NCBI GenBank assembly: GCA_020051175.1
Contig: JAGVJJ010000011.1
Coordinates: forward strand, 144,257-208,256
Reading direction: 5' to 3'
Source of the DNA: Bacteroidia bacterium
GTDB taxonomy: Bacteria > Bacteroidota > Bacteroidia > 2-12-FULL-35-15
Length of the DNA stretch: 64,000 nucleotides
Part shown: positions 27,601 through 34,799 of the stretch, in pieces
How positions within the stretch are numbered: position 1 is the stretch's first letter
How the letters are laid out: each line of letters starts with the position of its first letter
The notes under the pieces: model-generated
The model's database searches: none
What the model was told of the DNA's origin: nothing
What the model saw: the letters and a program-made list of their open reading frames with translations, nothing else
Made by a program: the position numbers and the translations under genes

Positions 27601-28418
27601 CTGTAACATTGTCTCCGGCAATACAGGTAGCTTTCAGCGCAGATACACTTGCAGGATGCCAGCCGCTATGTGTCAATTTTTCTGATGATACGAACCCTGC
27701 CGCTGGTACCATTACTAACTGGGATTGGAATTTTGGAGATGGAACGGAACACGCAACCAGTGCAAATGTGCTGCATTGCTATACCACACCAGGCCAATAT
27801 ACGGTTTCACTTGCGGTGACATCTTCTAACGGATGTACAGAAGGTGACACCATAAACAATATGATTACGGTTTATCCAAATCCCGTGGCAAACTTCAATC
27901 CATCGCCAAACCCCGCAAATGTGCTTGAACCGGTTATTACCTTCAACAATACGTCATCAAATGATGTTAACTACTGGAACTGGAATTTCGGTGATGGAAG
28001 TAGTAGTTTAACAGGCATTTCGAGCCCTGAGCACCAATTCCCAAAAGATACTTCCGGTGCATATAATGTTACACTAATTGTACAAAACACTAATGGCTGC
28101 TATGATACAACGACCAGGCCCGTTGTAATTGACCCTCAGTTTACATTTTTTATTCCAAATGCATTTTCCCCGGATGGTGATGGCATCAATGATACTTTTT
28201 ATGGTACGGGTGTAGGAATTATTGCATACGACCTGTGGATCTTTGACAGATGGGGCAATATGCTTTTTCATTCCGATGATTTATTCAAAGGATGGGACAG
28301 CAAAATTGATGGTGGAGAAGAGAAAGCTCAGATTGATGTATATGTTTGGAAAGTGAAGCTCACCGATATTTTCAACAAAAAGCACAACTACATAGGAACG
28401 GTAACAATTGTGAGATAA
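24615..28418 (+). CDS. DUF7948-like N-terminal domain, propeller-like middle, SprB-like repeats, two PKD domains and type B T9SS C-terminal domain
   Basis: 1267 aa; FIENKGQFD...VYYSTCLQGIKMLFTANGLTYRY; NIDLVYTIPQDSSGIEYTFIVHPGGDPSLIQ; DITCNGLCNGQTIVIPTGGTAPYTYSWTGG SprB-like; WNFGDG PKDs; IPNAFSPDGDGINDTFYGTG...GTVTIVR. Confidence 0.9.
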   Translation: MNKRIIILKAHLILLSVMLFTGFAFSQRQTAKVPSGWLEKNPFEQKVFIENKGQFDQQAEDKNSKVYYSTCLQGIKMLFTANGLTYRYDKKEILAEEEKNGFEKLFGKLSLTKNKKAAEYEKEKAIKITPQYLSVEWVGSSATAEIVAENKVDHYYTYNGKNNSTIKASAFKKLIYKNIYPNIDLVYTIPQDSSGIEYTFIVHPGGDPSLIQMKHKGATDIALDAGNKLLITSAYGLFTDHAPVAFYADNHQPIDVSFILNTGNTVGIALNTSKSERTIVIDPWTTTPNMSDGKAFDINYDAQGNVYVSGEMQKVAKFNSSGTLQWTYSLTASWYSDFAVDEVTSEIYMFDCPNGSINIYKLDPTGVVAANGTSSTNVNEVWRAEFDRCNNQIVVGSGSYVGGAQAFTVDKNNLSNVVPKNVFNESDQCHDISLLAIDDDGTACYFLATESACGNAALHNNEIVKCPLPNLVPSSLSINSGFTFSEVFFNVSHYTPPALGGTSHGFNGMKVRGCFLYGYDGNTIKIWDKQTGTLSQTVTVGGGLFDSGGLDVDACGNIYAGNGNTIKVYDAAYNLINTLNVSNTIYDLKLGLNNDIYACGDGFVQKIDLSGLTIQLQTTLVDAACNGCNGSATAELICNNAASSFCTKYLWSTGATTQTVTNLCAGTYTVSVDAGCGTSYTDSITILTGTPPSVTASNDDDICENETVALSATGGLTYKWSPGSSLNDSTSATPMASPTVTTTYVVSGYNAAGCADRDTVTITVHPKPLLTKTAVDITCNGLCNGQTIVIPTGGTAPYTYSWTGGCTNASCNNLCSGTYTVTVTDAIGCSNTADTSVSEPPALVSSLVSTTPASCNGICDGAASVTASGGTAGTNGYNYSWNSVPAQTNATATGLCAGTYTCTITDGNACTSTVTATITEPTPVVINPFSPVMCVNTNTTLTAAATGGNGNYSYSWDAPSNPAFATTATVTLNITTTTSYTVNAADMNGCAAPPVTVTLSPAIQVAFSADTLAGCQPLCVNFSDDTNPAAGTITNWDWNFGDGTEHATSANVLHCYTTPGQYTVSLAVTSSNGCTEGDTINNMITVYPNPVANFNPSPNPANVLEPVITFNNTSSNDVNYWNWNFGDGSSSLTGISSPEHQFPKDTSGAYNVTLIVQNTNGCYDTTTRPVVIDPQFTFFIPNAFSPDGDGINDTFYGTGVGIIAYDLWIFDRWGNMLFHSDDLFKGWDSKIDGGEEKAQIDVYVWKVKLTDIFNKKHNYIGTVTIVR

Positions 28419-28423
28419 GCCTT

Positions 28424-28834
28424 CTAGTCCTTTCTTTTTCTGAATGTTACTGCAGAAATACTTAAGCACACCCAACCTGCCATAAAGAATATTCCTCCAA
28501 AAGGCGTTACAGGACCCAGCCAGCTAACGCTACCTAAACCAAGCAGTCCTGCAGTTGCCAGCAGGTACAGGGAACCGGAAAACAATACAATGCCCGTTCC
28601 AAAACAAAATGCAGCCGTACGCGCAAGCCTGATTCTATCGGCACATAAAGCAATTACAAGCAATACTATGGTATGGTACATCTGGTACTTAACCGCTGTA
28701 TCAAATGTTATAAGATTCGCTTCGGTAATCAGGCCCGTTTCAAGCTTTGATTTAAGAAAGTGTGCACCCATTGCGCCCAAGGCAACCACTATTGCACCAG
28801 AGAACCCGCTAAAAAGTAAAACTCTTTTATTCAT
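28424..28834 (-). CDS. DUF423 family membrane protein
   Basis: 136 aa; FSGFSGAIVVALGAMGAHFLKSKL...TFDTAVKYQMYHTIVLL...LFSGSLYLLA...WLGPVTPFGGIFFMAGW. Confidence 0.92.
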   Translation of the reverse strand: MNKRVLLFSGFSGAIVVALGAMGAHFLKSKLETGLITEANLITFDTAVKYQMYHTIVLLVIALCADRIRLARTAAFCFGTGIVLFSGSLYLLATAGLLGLGSVSWLGPVTPFGGIFFMAGWVCLSISAVTFRKRKD

Positions 28835-28861
28835 GACGTTCCAAATATTATCAATTAAAAA

Positions 28862-28900
28862 ACAAAGAGCGCCCAGGTATCCCCGAACGCTCTTTTGTTT
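28862..28900 (-). terminator. Probable intrinsic terminator downstream of the minus-strand gene 28924-29478
   Basis: On the minus strand AAACAAAAGAGCG...CGCTCTTTGTTTTTT: imperfect stem followed by a T-rich tract. Confidence 0.65.
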
Positions 28901-28923
28901 AACTATTTAAGTAATTAATCATT

Positions 28924-29478
28924 TTATTTTAAATCTGTTAAAATCCGGCTTTGCCAGCTGTACTTCAGGGGTATTTCCCATTGCTCATCAAACTCTGCTT
29001 TTGTAAGTACCATATTATTAAAAACAATTACTTCACCAAGAACATTTTTATCCTTTCCTAAAACAGAAGTTAATTCGTTCAGCAGATTATTCAGATGGCA
29101 AACCTTAATCTCCCCATTATAAATATAAGCCACTTGTAGGCGATCAAACAGGTTCAGGTTAAACTGCTGCTCCAACTGCTTTACAAAACGAACGGAAGAG
29201 TCAATGCTGCAGCCGCTTGCCATTGCCTGATGCTCATCCACCGCAATCACAACAAAACGATTATAGATAACATCAAAACTGGCTTTCAGGCTTGCGCCAT
29301 GAGCAGTCCAGCTATTTATAAAAGAATTACCGGCATTTTCTATATCGGCAACTTCCTGTTCAGATAGCTCCCGGTTGCTTTGATATACCCATACTTTAGC
29401 ATCGTCAGGCATTAAAACAACAGAATAGGTACCAATTGTTTCCGGGTTCATCACGTCTTTAGAATCGTTGTTTATCAT
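28924..29478 (-). CDS. Conserved protein of unknown function (family often labelled ABC transporter ATPase in Bacteroidota)
   Basis: 184 aa; recognised by family resemblance (KVWVYQSNRELSEQEVADIE...F...SWTAHG..LKASFDVIYNRFVVIAVDE). No Walker A motif visible. Confidence 0.65.
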   Translation of the reverse strand: MINNDSKDVMNPETIGTYSVVLMPDDAKVWVYQSNRELSEQEVADIENAGNSFINSWTAHGASLKASFDVIYNRFVVIAVDEHQAMASGCSIDSSVRFVKQLEQQFNLNLFDRLQVAYIYNGEIKVCHLNNLLNELTSVLGKDKNVLGEVIVFNNMVLTKAEFDEQWEIPLKYSWQSRILTDLK

Positions 29479-29481
29479 TTG

Positions 29482-30270
29482 TTACAGGTCTTTGGCCTGG
29501 GCAATCAGTTCGGCCACATCGAGTACTTTTACAGACTGCTCTTTATTAAAGTGCTTCACACCATCTGTCATCATTGTGTTGCAGAAAGGACAACCAACAG
29601 CAATAACATCCGGCTGAAGCGCCAATGCTTCTTCTGTGCGTTCTACGTTTACCTCACGGTTTCCTTTTTCAGCCTCTTTAAACATCTGTGCACCACCCGC
29701 ACCACAGCATAGTCCTTTAGCCCTGCTGCGCTTCATTTCGGCCAGCTCCGCATCGAGGTTTACCATTACTTCGCGTGGTGCTTCATATACATCATTTCCC
29801 CTTCCCAAATAGCAGGGATCGTGGAACGTAATTTTTTTGCCTTTAAAACTCCCACCTTCAATTTTTATACGGCCGCTGTTCAGCATTTCCTGCAACAGCT
29901 GCGTATGATGAATTACTTCGTAATTGCCACCAAGAGATGGATATTCATTTTTCAAGGTGTTGAAGCAGTGCGGACAGCCCGTAACAATCTTTTTAACCCC
30001 ATATCCATCCAGCACCATGATGTTGCTCATGGCCTGCATCTGAAACAGAAACTCGTTACCGGCACGTTTTGCAGGATCGCCCGTACAGCTTTCCTCTGTA
30101 CCGAGAACAGCGAATTTCACATTGGCATGATTAAGAATTTTAACAATGGCTTTGGTTACCTTTTTTGCCCTATCGTCAAAGCTCCCCGCACAGCCCACCC
30201 AAAAAAGAATTTCCGGTGTTTCGCCCGAAGCCATGTAATCGGCCATTGTAGATACTTTTAATGCTTCCAT
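29482..30270 (-). CDS. (Fe-S)-binding protein with two CCG (cysteine-rich) domains, HdrB/LldE-like
   Basis: 262 aa; ILFWVGCAGSFD...ESCTGDPAKRAGNE...VTGCPHCFN; HDPCYLGR...GLCCGAGGAQMF...AVGCPFCNTMM. Confidence 0.92.
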   Translation of the reverse strand: MEALKVSTMADYMASGETPEILFWVGCAGSFDDRAKKVTKAIVKILNHANVKFAVLGTEESCTGDPAKRAGNEFLFQMQAMSNIMVLDGYGVKKIVTGCPHCFNTLKNEYPSLGGNYEVIHHTQLLQEMLNSGRIKIEGGSFKGKKITFHDPCYLGRGNDVYEAPREVMVNLDAELAEMKRSRAKGLCCGAGGAQMFKEAEKGNREVNVERTEEALALQPDVIAVGCPFCNTMMTDGVKHFNKEQSVKVLDVAELIAQAKDL

Positions 30271-30324
30271 ACTTTCAATTTGTTATTGTCCGCACGTGGC
30301 GGGTTACAGCTAAAACCTTAAAAT

Positions 30325-30738
30325 TTAATCTTTGAAAACCTCAATTGTTACTTCTTTCATCACCAGGTCTGTAAAACGGCCCTCGTAACGTGTAGCGCGC
30401 ACCATGTGATTATCAATCCAGTGATAGTTTCCACCACGGGGTTTACCAACCAGCAAACCGTGATATTTAAAGCCATTGTCGGCAAGCCATTTTTCAGTTA
30501 CTTCCCTGTGTGCTTCCGTGCGTGATGTAAAAAAGGTAATGATATGGCCTTCATCGTACCACTTGTTCAATATTGTCAAAGCATCCGGATATACCGCTGC
30601 AGTAGCCATACGCTCAGGTTGCTCGTTCGGGATGTCATCGCAGATAGTACCATCGATATCGATCAGGTAGTTTTTTACGTGAGCCGGCAGTATCGGGCTG
30701 ATTGCTTTACCGTTTTCCTCTTTTTGAATTAAATCCAT
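30325..30738 (-). CDS. HAD-superfamily-like small phosphatase
   Basis: 137 aa; DxD motif LIDIDGTICDDIPNEQPERM; ITFFTSRTEAHREVTEKWLADNGFKYHGLLVGKPRGGNYHWIDN. Confidence 0.75.
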   Translation of the reverse strand: MDLIQKEENGKAISPILPAHVKNYLIDIDGTICDDIPNEQPERMATAAVYPDALTILNKWYDEGHIITFFTSRTEAHREVTEKWLADNGFKYHGLLVGKPRGGNYHWIDNHMVRATRYEGRFTDLVMKEVTIEVFKD

Positions 30739-30832
30739 GGTTTTGTTTTTAGATTATTATGTTCAAATATTAACTCTTTTCCACCACAGATTACACAGAT
30801 TAATTTCGTGTATGATGCGGTTATATTGGGCA

Positions 30833-32161
30833 CTAGCTGTTTTTCCAGTTCAATCTGTCAGCCTGAGAAAACTGCCATGGAGCACCATTGTTTTCAATAT
30901 TCGTAAACATACCATTCAGCTCGGTAGGCGCAGCACTTTGCTCCATTACCACATACCTTCTCATATCCATAATAATGCTCAACGGGTCAATATTTACCGG
31001 ACACGCTTGTACACATGCGTTACAAGAGGTGCAGGCCCACAACTCTTCAGGAGTGATATAATCTCCCAGCAACGATTTTCCATCGTCCTTAAATTCCCCG
31101 TTATTGGCATCCATGTTTTTTCCATAGTCTTCCAAACGGTCGCGGGTACTCATCATGATCTTACGTGGAGAAAGCAATTTACCTGTAATGTTTGCAGGGC
31201 ATTCAGAGGTACAACGTCCACATTCGGTACAGCTGTATGAGTCCAGTAATTGTTTCCAGGTAAGGTCGGTTACCTCTTTTGCTCCAAAGCGCATCGGCTG
31301 CTCAGGGTTTGCAGGTGCAGGAGGCGTAAAAGAAGGGTCCATGATGGCCTTAACTTCGTTTGTAACAGACTCCAGGTTGGTAAATTTTCCAAACGGGTTA
31401 AGATTTGCAAAATAAACATTCGGAAATGCAAGTACAATGTGGAAATGTTTGGAGTAAGGCAAATAGTTCAGGAAGCCAAACACCATTAAAATGTGGCCCC
31501 ACCAGCCAATACGCTCTATGATATGAAGCGCATGGTCATCCAGGCTGCCAAACAAAGCAGGTCCGATTTTGCTGCTTATCGTAAGACCCAAAGAGCCATC
31601 TCCCAGGTTCTCTGCATGCGACAAGCCCCTTGAATAAAGCACCTCATCAGCACCATTCATCATAAAGATGAAGCAAATCAGTGTAAATTCTGCAAAAAGG
31701 ATCATGTTAGCATCCAGCTTTGGCCAGCCATTCAGCTCGCTTTTAACCAAACGAGGCACTTTTAATAAATTTCTTCGCGCCAAAAATGCAATGGTTCCAA
31801 TAAAAGCAAGTACAGAAAGTATTTCTATAAAACTTACCATAAAAGTATAGAAGCCTCCAAGTGCAGACCGGAAAGCCCTGTGATGCCCGGACACACCATC
31901 AAAAATAATTTCAATAAGTTCAATCTGGGTAATCACAAAAGCTACATACAGGAATAAATGCAGAATTGCAGGTATTGGTCTGGCAAACATCTTTTTTTGT
32001 CCTAATGCCACAAGTGTCATCAGCTTAAAGCGCTCGGCAGGCCTGTCTTTCCGGTTCAAATCTTTTCCAAGGTTAATATTTCGGATAACCTTACGAATGT
32101 TGATTGCAAAAAATACCGAACCGGCAATAAACAATAAAATAAAAGCGATAATGGATACCAT
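30833..32161 (-). CDS. Membrane (Fe-S)-binding protein with two 4Fe-4S motifs (HdrC-like / GlpC-like)
   Basis: 442 aa; multiple N-terminal TM helices; CTECGRCTSECPANITGKLLSPRKIM and CTSCNACVQACPVNIDPLSIIMDMRR. Confidence 0.9.
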   Translation of the reverse strand: MVSIIAFILLFIAGSVFFAINIRKVIRNINLGKDLNRKDRPAERFKLMTLVALGQKKMFARPIPAILHLFLYVAFVITQIELIEIIFDGVSGHHRAFRSALGGFYTFMVSFIEILSVLAFIGTIAFLARRNLLKVPRLVKSELNGWPKLDANMILFAEFTLICFIFMMNGADEVLYSRGLSHAENLGDGSLGLTISSKIGPALFGSLDDHALHIIERIGWWGHILMVFGFLNYLPYSKHFHIVLAFPNVYFANLNPFGKFTNLESVTNEVKAIMDPSFTPPAPANPEQPMRFGAKEVTDLTWKQLLDSYSCTECGRCTSECPANITGKLLSPRKIMMSTRDRLEDYGKNMDANNGEFKDDGKSLLGDYITPEELWACTSCNACVQACPVNIDPLSIIMDMRRYVVMEQSAAPTELNGMFTNIENNGAPWQFSQADRLNWKNS

Positions 32162-32247
32162 ACGTTATGAATTATAAATGATACAATTTTAAATGCCTGA
32201 ACGATGCAAAAAAATGATAATTGAAATTCCACATCGCTATTGCAGCA

Positions 32248-33225
32248 CTATTCCTTTGGTTTATTTTTGTCCTTACGCCCGAACACCGAAATGTGTACAT
32301 AGCGTTCCGGATTTATACGCAAATCCAGCAGCAGTTTATCCAGGTCAGCCGCTGATTTATCCAGCTTCCGGTAAAGGCTATCGTTATTGATCAACATACC
32401 CATTGTTCCTTCCCCTTTGTTAATTTTGGTCATAATACCAGATGCCTGTGTAAGTGCTGCGTCAGCGTTGTTGATGGCAGAAGTAAGGTTTGACTTGGCA
32501 ATAGAATCGCTGATGCTCGAAAAGTTTTTGATTACATTGCTCAACTCATCACTATTACTTGCAAGCGTGGTAGCAAGAACATTGATTTTGGTCAATATGC
32601 TTGAAATTTTCATTCTTTCGCTCAATACCAAAGTGTCTAAGCGGTAAGAAGTGGTTTCAAGTGAAGTAAGGGCCAGCTTAATACTTTCGAAGCTTTTAGC
32701 AAGGTTTTGGCGTGCATTTTGGTTAAATACCTGCTGTACCACCACCATTACCGAATCGAGGGATGCGATCAGGCCTTCCGCCTTTTTTTGCAAAGGCGCA
32801 ATTGCCTTATTTACAGACTGTTTCAGATTATCTTCCTGATCGGATTGAAGGGTATCACCATCTTGAGCATATATTTTGGCATTACCCAATATCAGTTCAA
32901 CTGCCTTTGAGCCTAAAAAGTCAGAGCTTACAACGCGTGCAACTGAGTTCTCAGGAACGTTCAGTTCTTTGTCAAGCAACAGGGTAATCAAAATGCGGTT
33001 GGAAGTATCATCCACCAGCTCAATATCTCCTACAAGGCCAACCTTATAACCATTTACCATCAGGGGGTTAGCCTCCACAAGACCATCAATATTACTATAA
33101 ACGGCATAAAACTTACGCTGGTGAGAAAACAGGTCCTTGCCCTTCAGAAAATTGAAACCATAAATAAAAAAGCCAATCGCTATGGCGGCAACAATTCCTA
33201 CTTTGACTTCTTTCGTTAGTTTCAC
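32248..33225 (-). CDS. MlaD/MCE family protein
   Basis: 325 aa; single N-terminal TM; KVGIVAAIAIGFFIYGFNFLKG...YSNIDGLVEANPLMVNGYKVGLVGDIEL. Confidence 0.9.
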   Translation of the reverse strand: MKLTKEVKVGIVAAIAIGFFIYGFNFLKGKDLFSHQRKFYAVYSNIDGLVEANPLMVNGYKVGLVGDIELVDDTSNRILITLLLDKELNVPENSVARVVSSDFLGSKAVELILGNAKIYAQDGDTLQSDQEDNLKQSVNKAIAPLQKKAEGLIASLDSVMVVVQQVFNQNARQNLAKSFESIKLALTSLETTSYRLDTLVLSERMKISSILTKINVLATTLASNSDELSNVIKNFSSISDSIAKSNLTSAINNADAALTQASGIMTKINKGEGTMGMLINNDSLYRKLDKSAADLDKLLLDLRINPERYVHISVFGRKDKNKPKE

Positions 33226-33336
33226 TTGAGTATTTTAAATTCAAATATTCCACAAATTTAATGAAATATTGGAATCATCGTTAAATTCTTATGATGAGGA
33301 TTAGAGGATTGTAGTCTAATCGTAAAAATTACCCTT

Positions 33337-34698
33337 TCATTTGAAAGGTATCCGTTTACCGTCTTGGGTGGCAATAACAAAAGCATCTTTAAACCCGCTT
33401 TTTCTCAGGGAATTTTGCAGATCAACAGCATCCTGCTTTTTAGAAAATTCCCCGGCAGTGTATTTATACACGCCATTGTCCACATATTCGCCTGGTTTCT
33501 GAACACTTTTCAGCTTTCCGGAGTTAAGGGGGATTTGTTTATCGGACGACATCAGCTGAACCTTGTATACCACCGGTACCTTAGTACCATCGTTTGCCTT
33601 TTTTGTATCGTTTTTTACTGCAACATCCGTTGCCTTACTATCGTTCTTATTTTCAGGTATTTTATCCTCTTTTACAGTAGTTTTTTCAGCCGTTTTGTCC
33701 TTTACCGGCTCCGGATTGTCTTTTTGCGCTTGTTTAGCGGTAGCGAGCACAGAATCCTTCTTTTCCACCTTTGCCACAACCTTCTGATTATCAAACTCTA
33801 CCGAGTCTTCTTTGGTCATTTTATACGGCTCACGCTTTTCAATGGCATCATCGTATTTTTTCACATTTCCTTCAATTTCATCCTTGTATTCGCGGAAAGC
33901 TTTAAAAAGACTGGAAGCCACATAGTCTTGTCCTTTTTCGGACCCTAAAAAGCGTTCTTCTTCAGGGTTTGTAAGGTAACCAATCTCAGTAAGCACACTT
34001 GGCATATAAGTACGCCATAGCACCCAAAGGCTTGCACGTTTCACACCTTTGTCATGCCTGGAAGCATATTTACTGTATTGGTTCTGGGCCTTTGCCGCAA
34101 AATTCAAGCTTTGGTCCGTATACGTATCAGCGAACATGCTCATGATGATGTATGATTCATCCGAATTGGGATCAAAGCCCTGATATTTCTGTACATAATT
34201 GTCTTCCAGCAAGATAGCAGAGTTTTCACGATTGGCAATATCGAGTTTACCCTTTTCATTTTTAGGCGCCATTACATAGGTTTCAGCTCCATGCACCTCA
34301 TCCTTGCAAATATCCTTTTTAGCTTTTTTATCCCTTACACATGCTGAATTACAATGGATTGAGATAAACAAATCGGCTTTGGCACGGTTAGCAATTTCGG
34401 CACGCTCCTGGAGCTCAACAAACACATCGGTGTTTCGGGTATAAACAACTTTAACATCTTTTAAGTTTTCTTCGATGTACTTGCCTAATTTAAGGGCTAC
34501 GGCAAGGGCTACATCTTTCTCTTTTGTCTTAACTCCATGACAACCAGGGTCTTTTCCGCCATGTCCGGGGTCAATAACAATTACCTTTACTCCAAATAAT
34601 GGCTTAATATTTGGAGAAAAGGAGCTGAAAATGAAAATAAACAGGAAAAGAAAAGGTATCCAATACAACTTTTTCATTCGGTTATTCTTTGTTTTCAA
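33337..34698 (-). CDS. N-acetylmuramoyl-L-alanine amidase (Amidase_3) with C-terminal SPOR-like domain
   Basis: 453 aa; VIVIDPGHGGKDPGCHG; ADLFISIHCNSA; VLTEIGYLTNPEEERFL; C-terminal YKVQLMSSDKQIPLNS...VYKYTAGEFSKKQDAVDLQNSLRKSGFKDAFVIA. Confidence 0.95.
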   Translation of the reverse strand: MKTKNNRMKKLYWIPFLFLFIFIFSSFSPNIKPLFGVKVIVIDPGHGGKDPGCHGVKTKEKDVALAVALKLGKYIEENLKDVKVVYTRNTDVFVELQERAEIANRAKADLFISIHCNSACVRDKKAKKDICKDEVHGAETYVMAPKNEKGKLDIANRENSAILLEDNYVQKYQGFDPNSDESYIIMSMFADTYTDQSLNFAAKAQNQYSKYASRHDKGVKRASLWVLWRTYMPSVLTEIGYLTNPEEERFLGSEKGQDYVASSLFKAFREYKDEIEGNVKKYDDAIEKREPYKMTKEDSVEFDNQKVVAKVEKKDSVLATAKQAQKDNPEPVKDKTAEKTTVKEDKIPENKNDSKATDVAVKNDTKKANDGTKVPVVYKVQLMSSDKQIPLNSGKLKSVQKPGEYVDNGVYKYTAGEFSKKQDAVDLQNSLRKSGFKDAFVIATQDGKRIPFK

Positions 34699-34752
34699 GG
34701 TAATTGATGCTATTTATTTAGAATTCCACAAATTGTAAACTCTATTTTTTAG

Positions 34753-34760
34753 TAGTTTTG
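34753..34760 (+). promoter_or_regulatory. -7-type promoter element TAGTTTTG upstream of the LptD-like gene
   Basis: Exact TAnnTTTG match; TTG at 34733-34735 lies 17 nt upstream as a possible -33 element. Confidence 0.45.
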
Positions 34761-34799
34761 AGCTTTGATATAAATTATAACACAAAAATAATTCTAAAA

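Noticed and set aside
28924-29478. ABC transporter ATP-binding protein
   Set aside because: No Walker A, Q-loop or signature motif in the translation; called unknown function instead.
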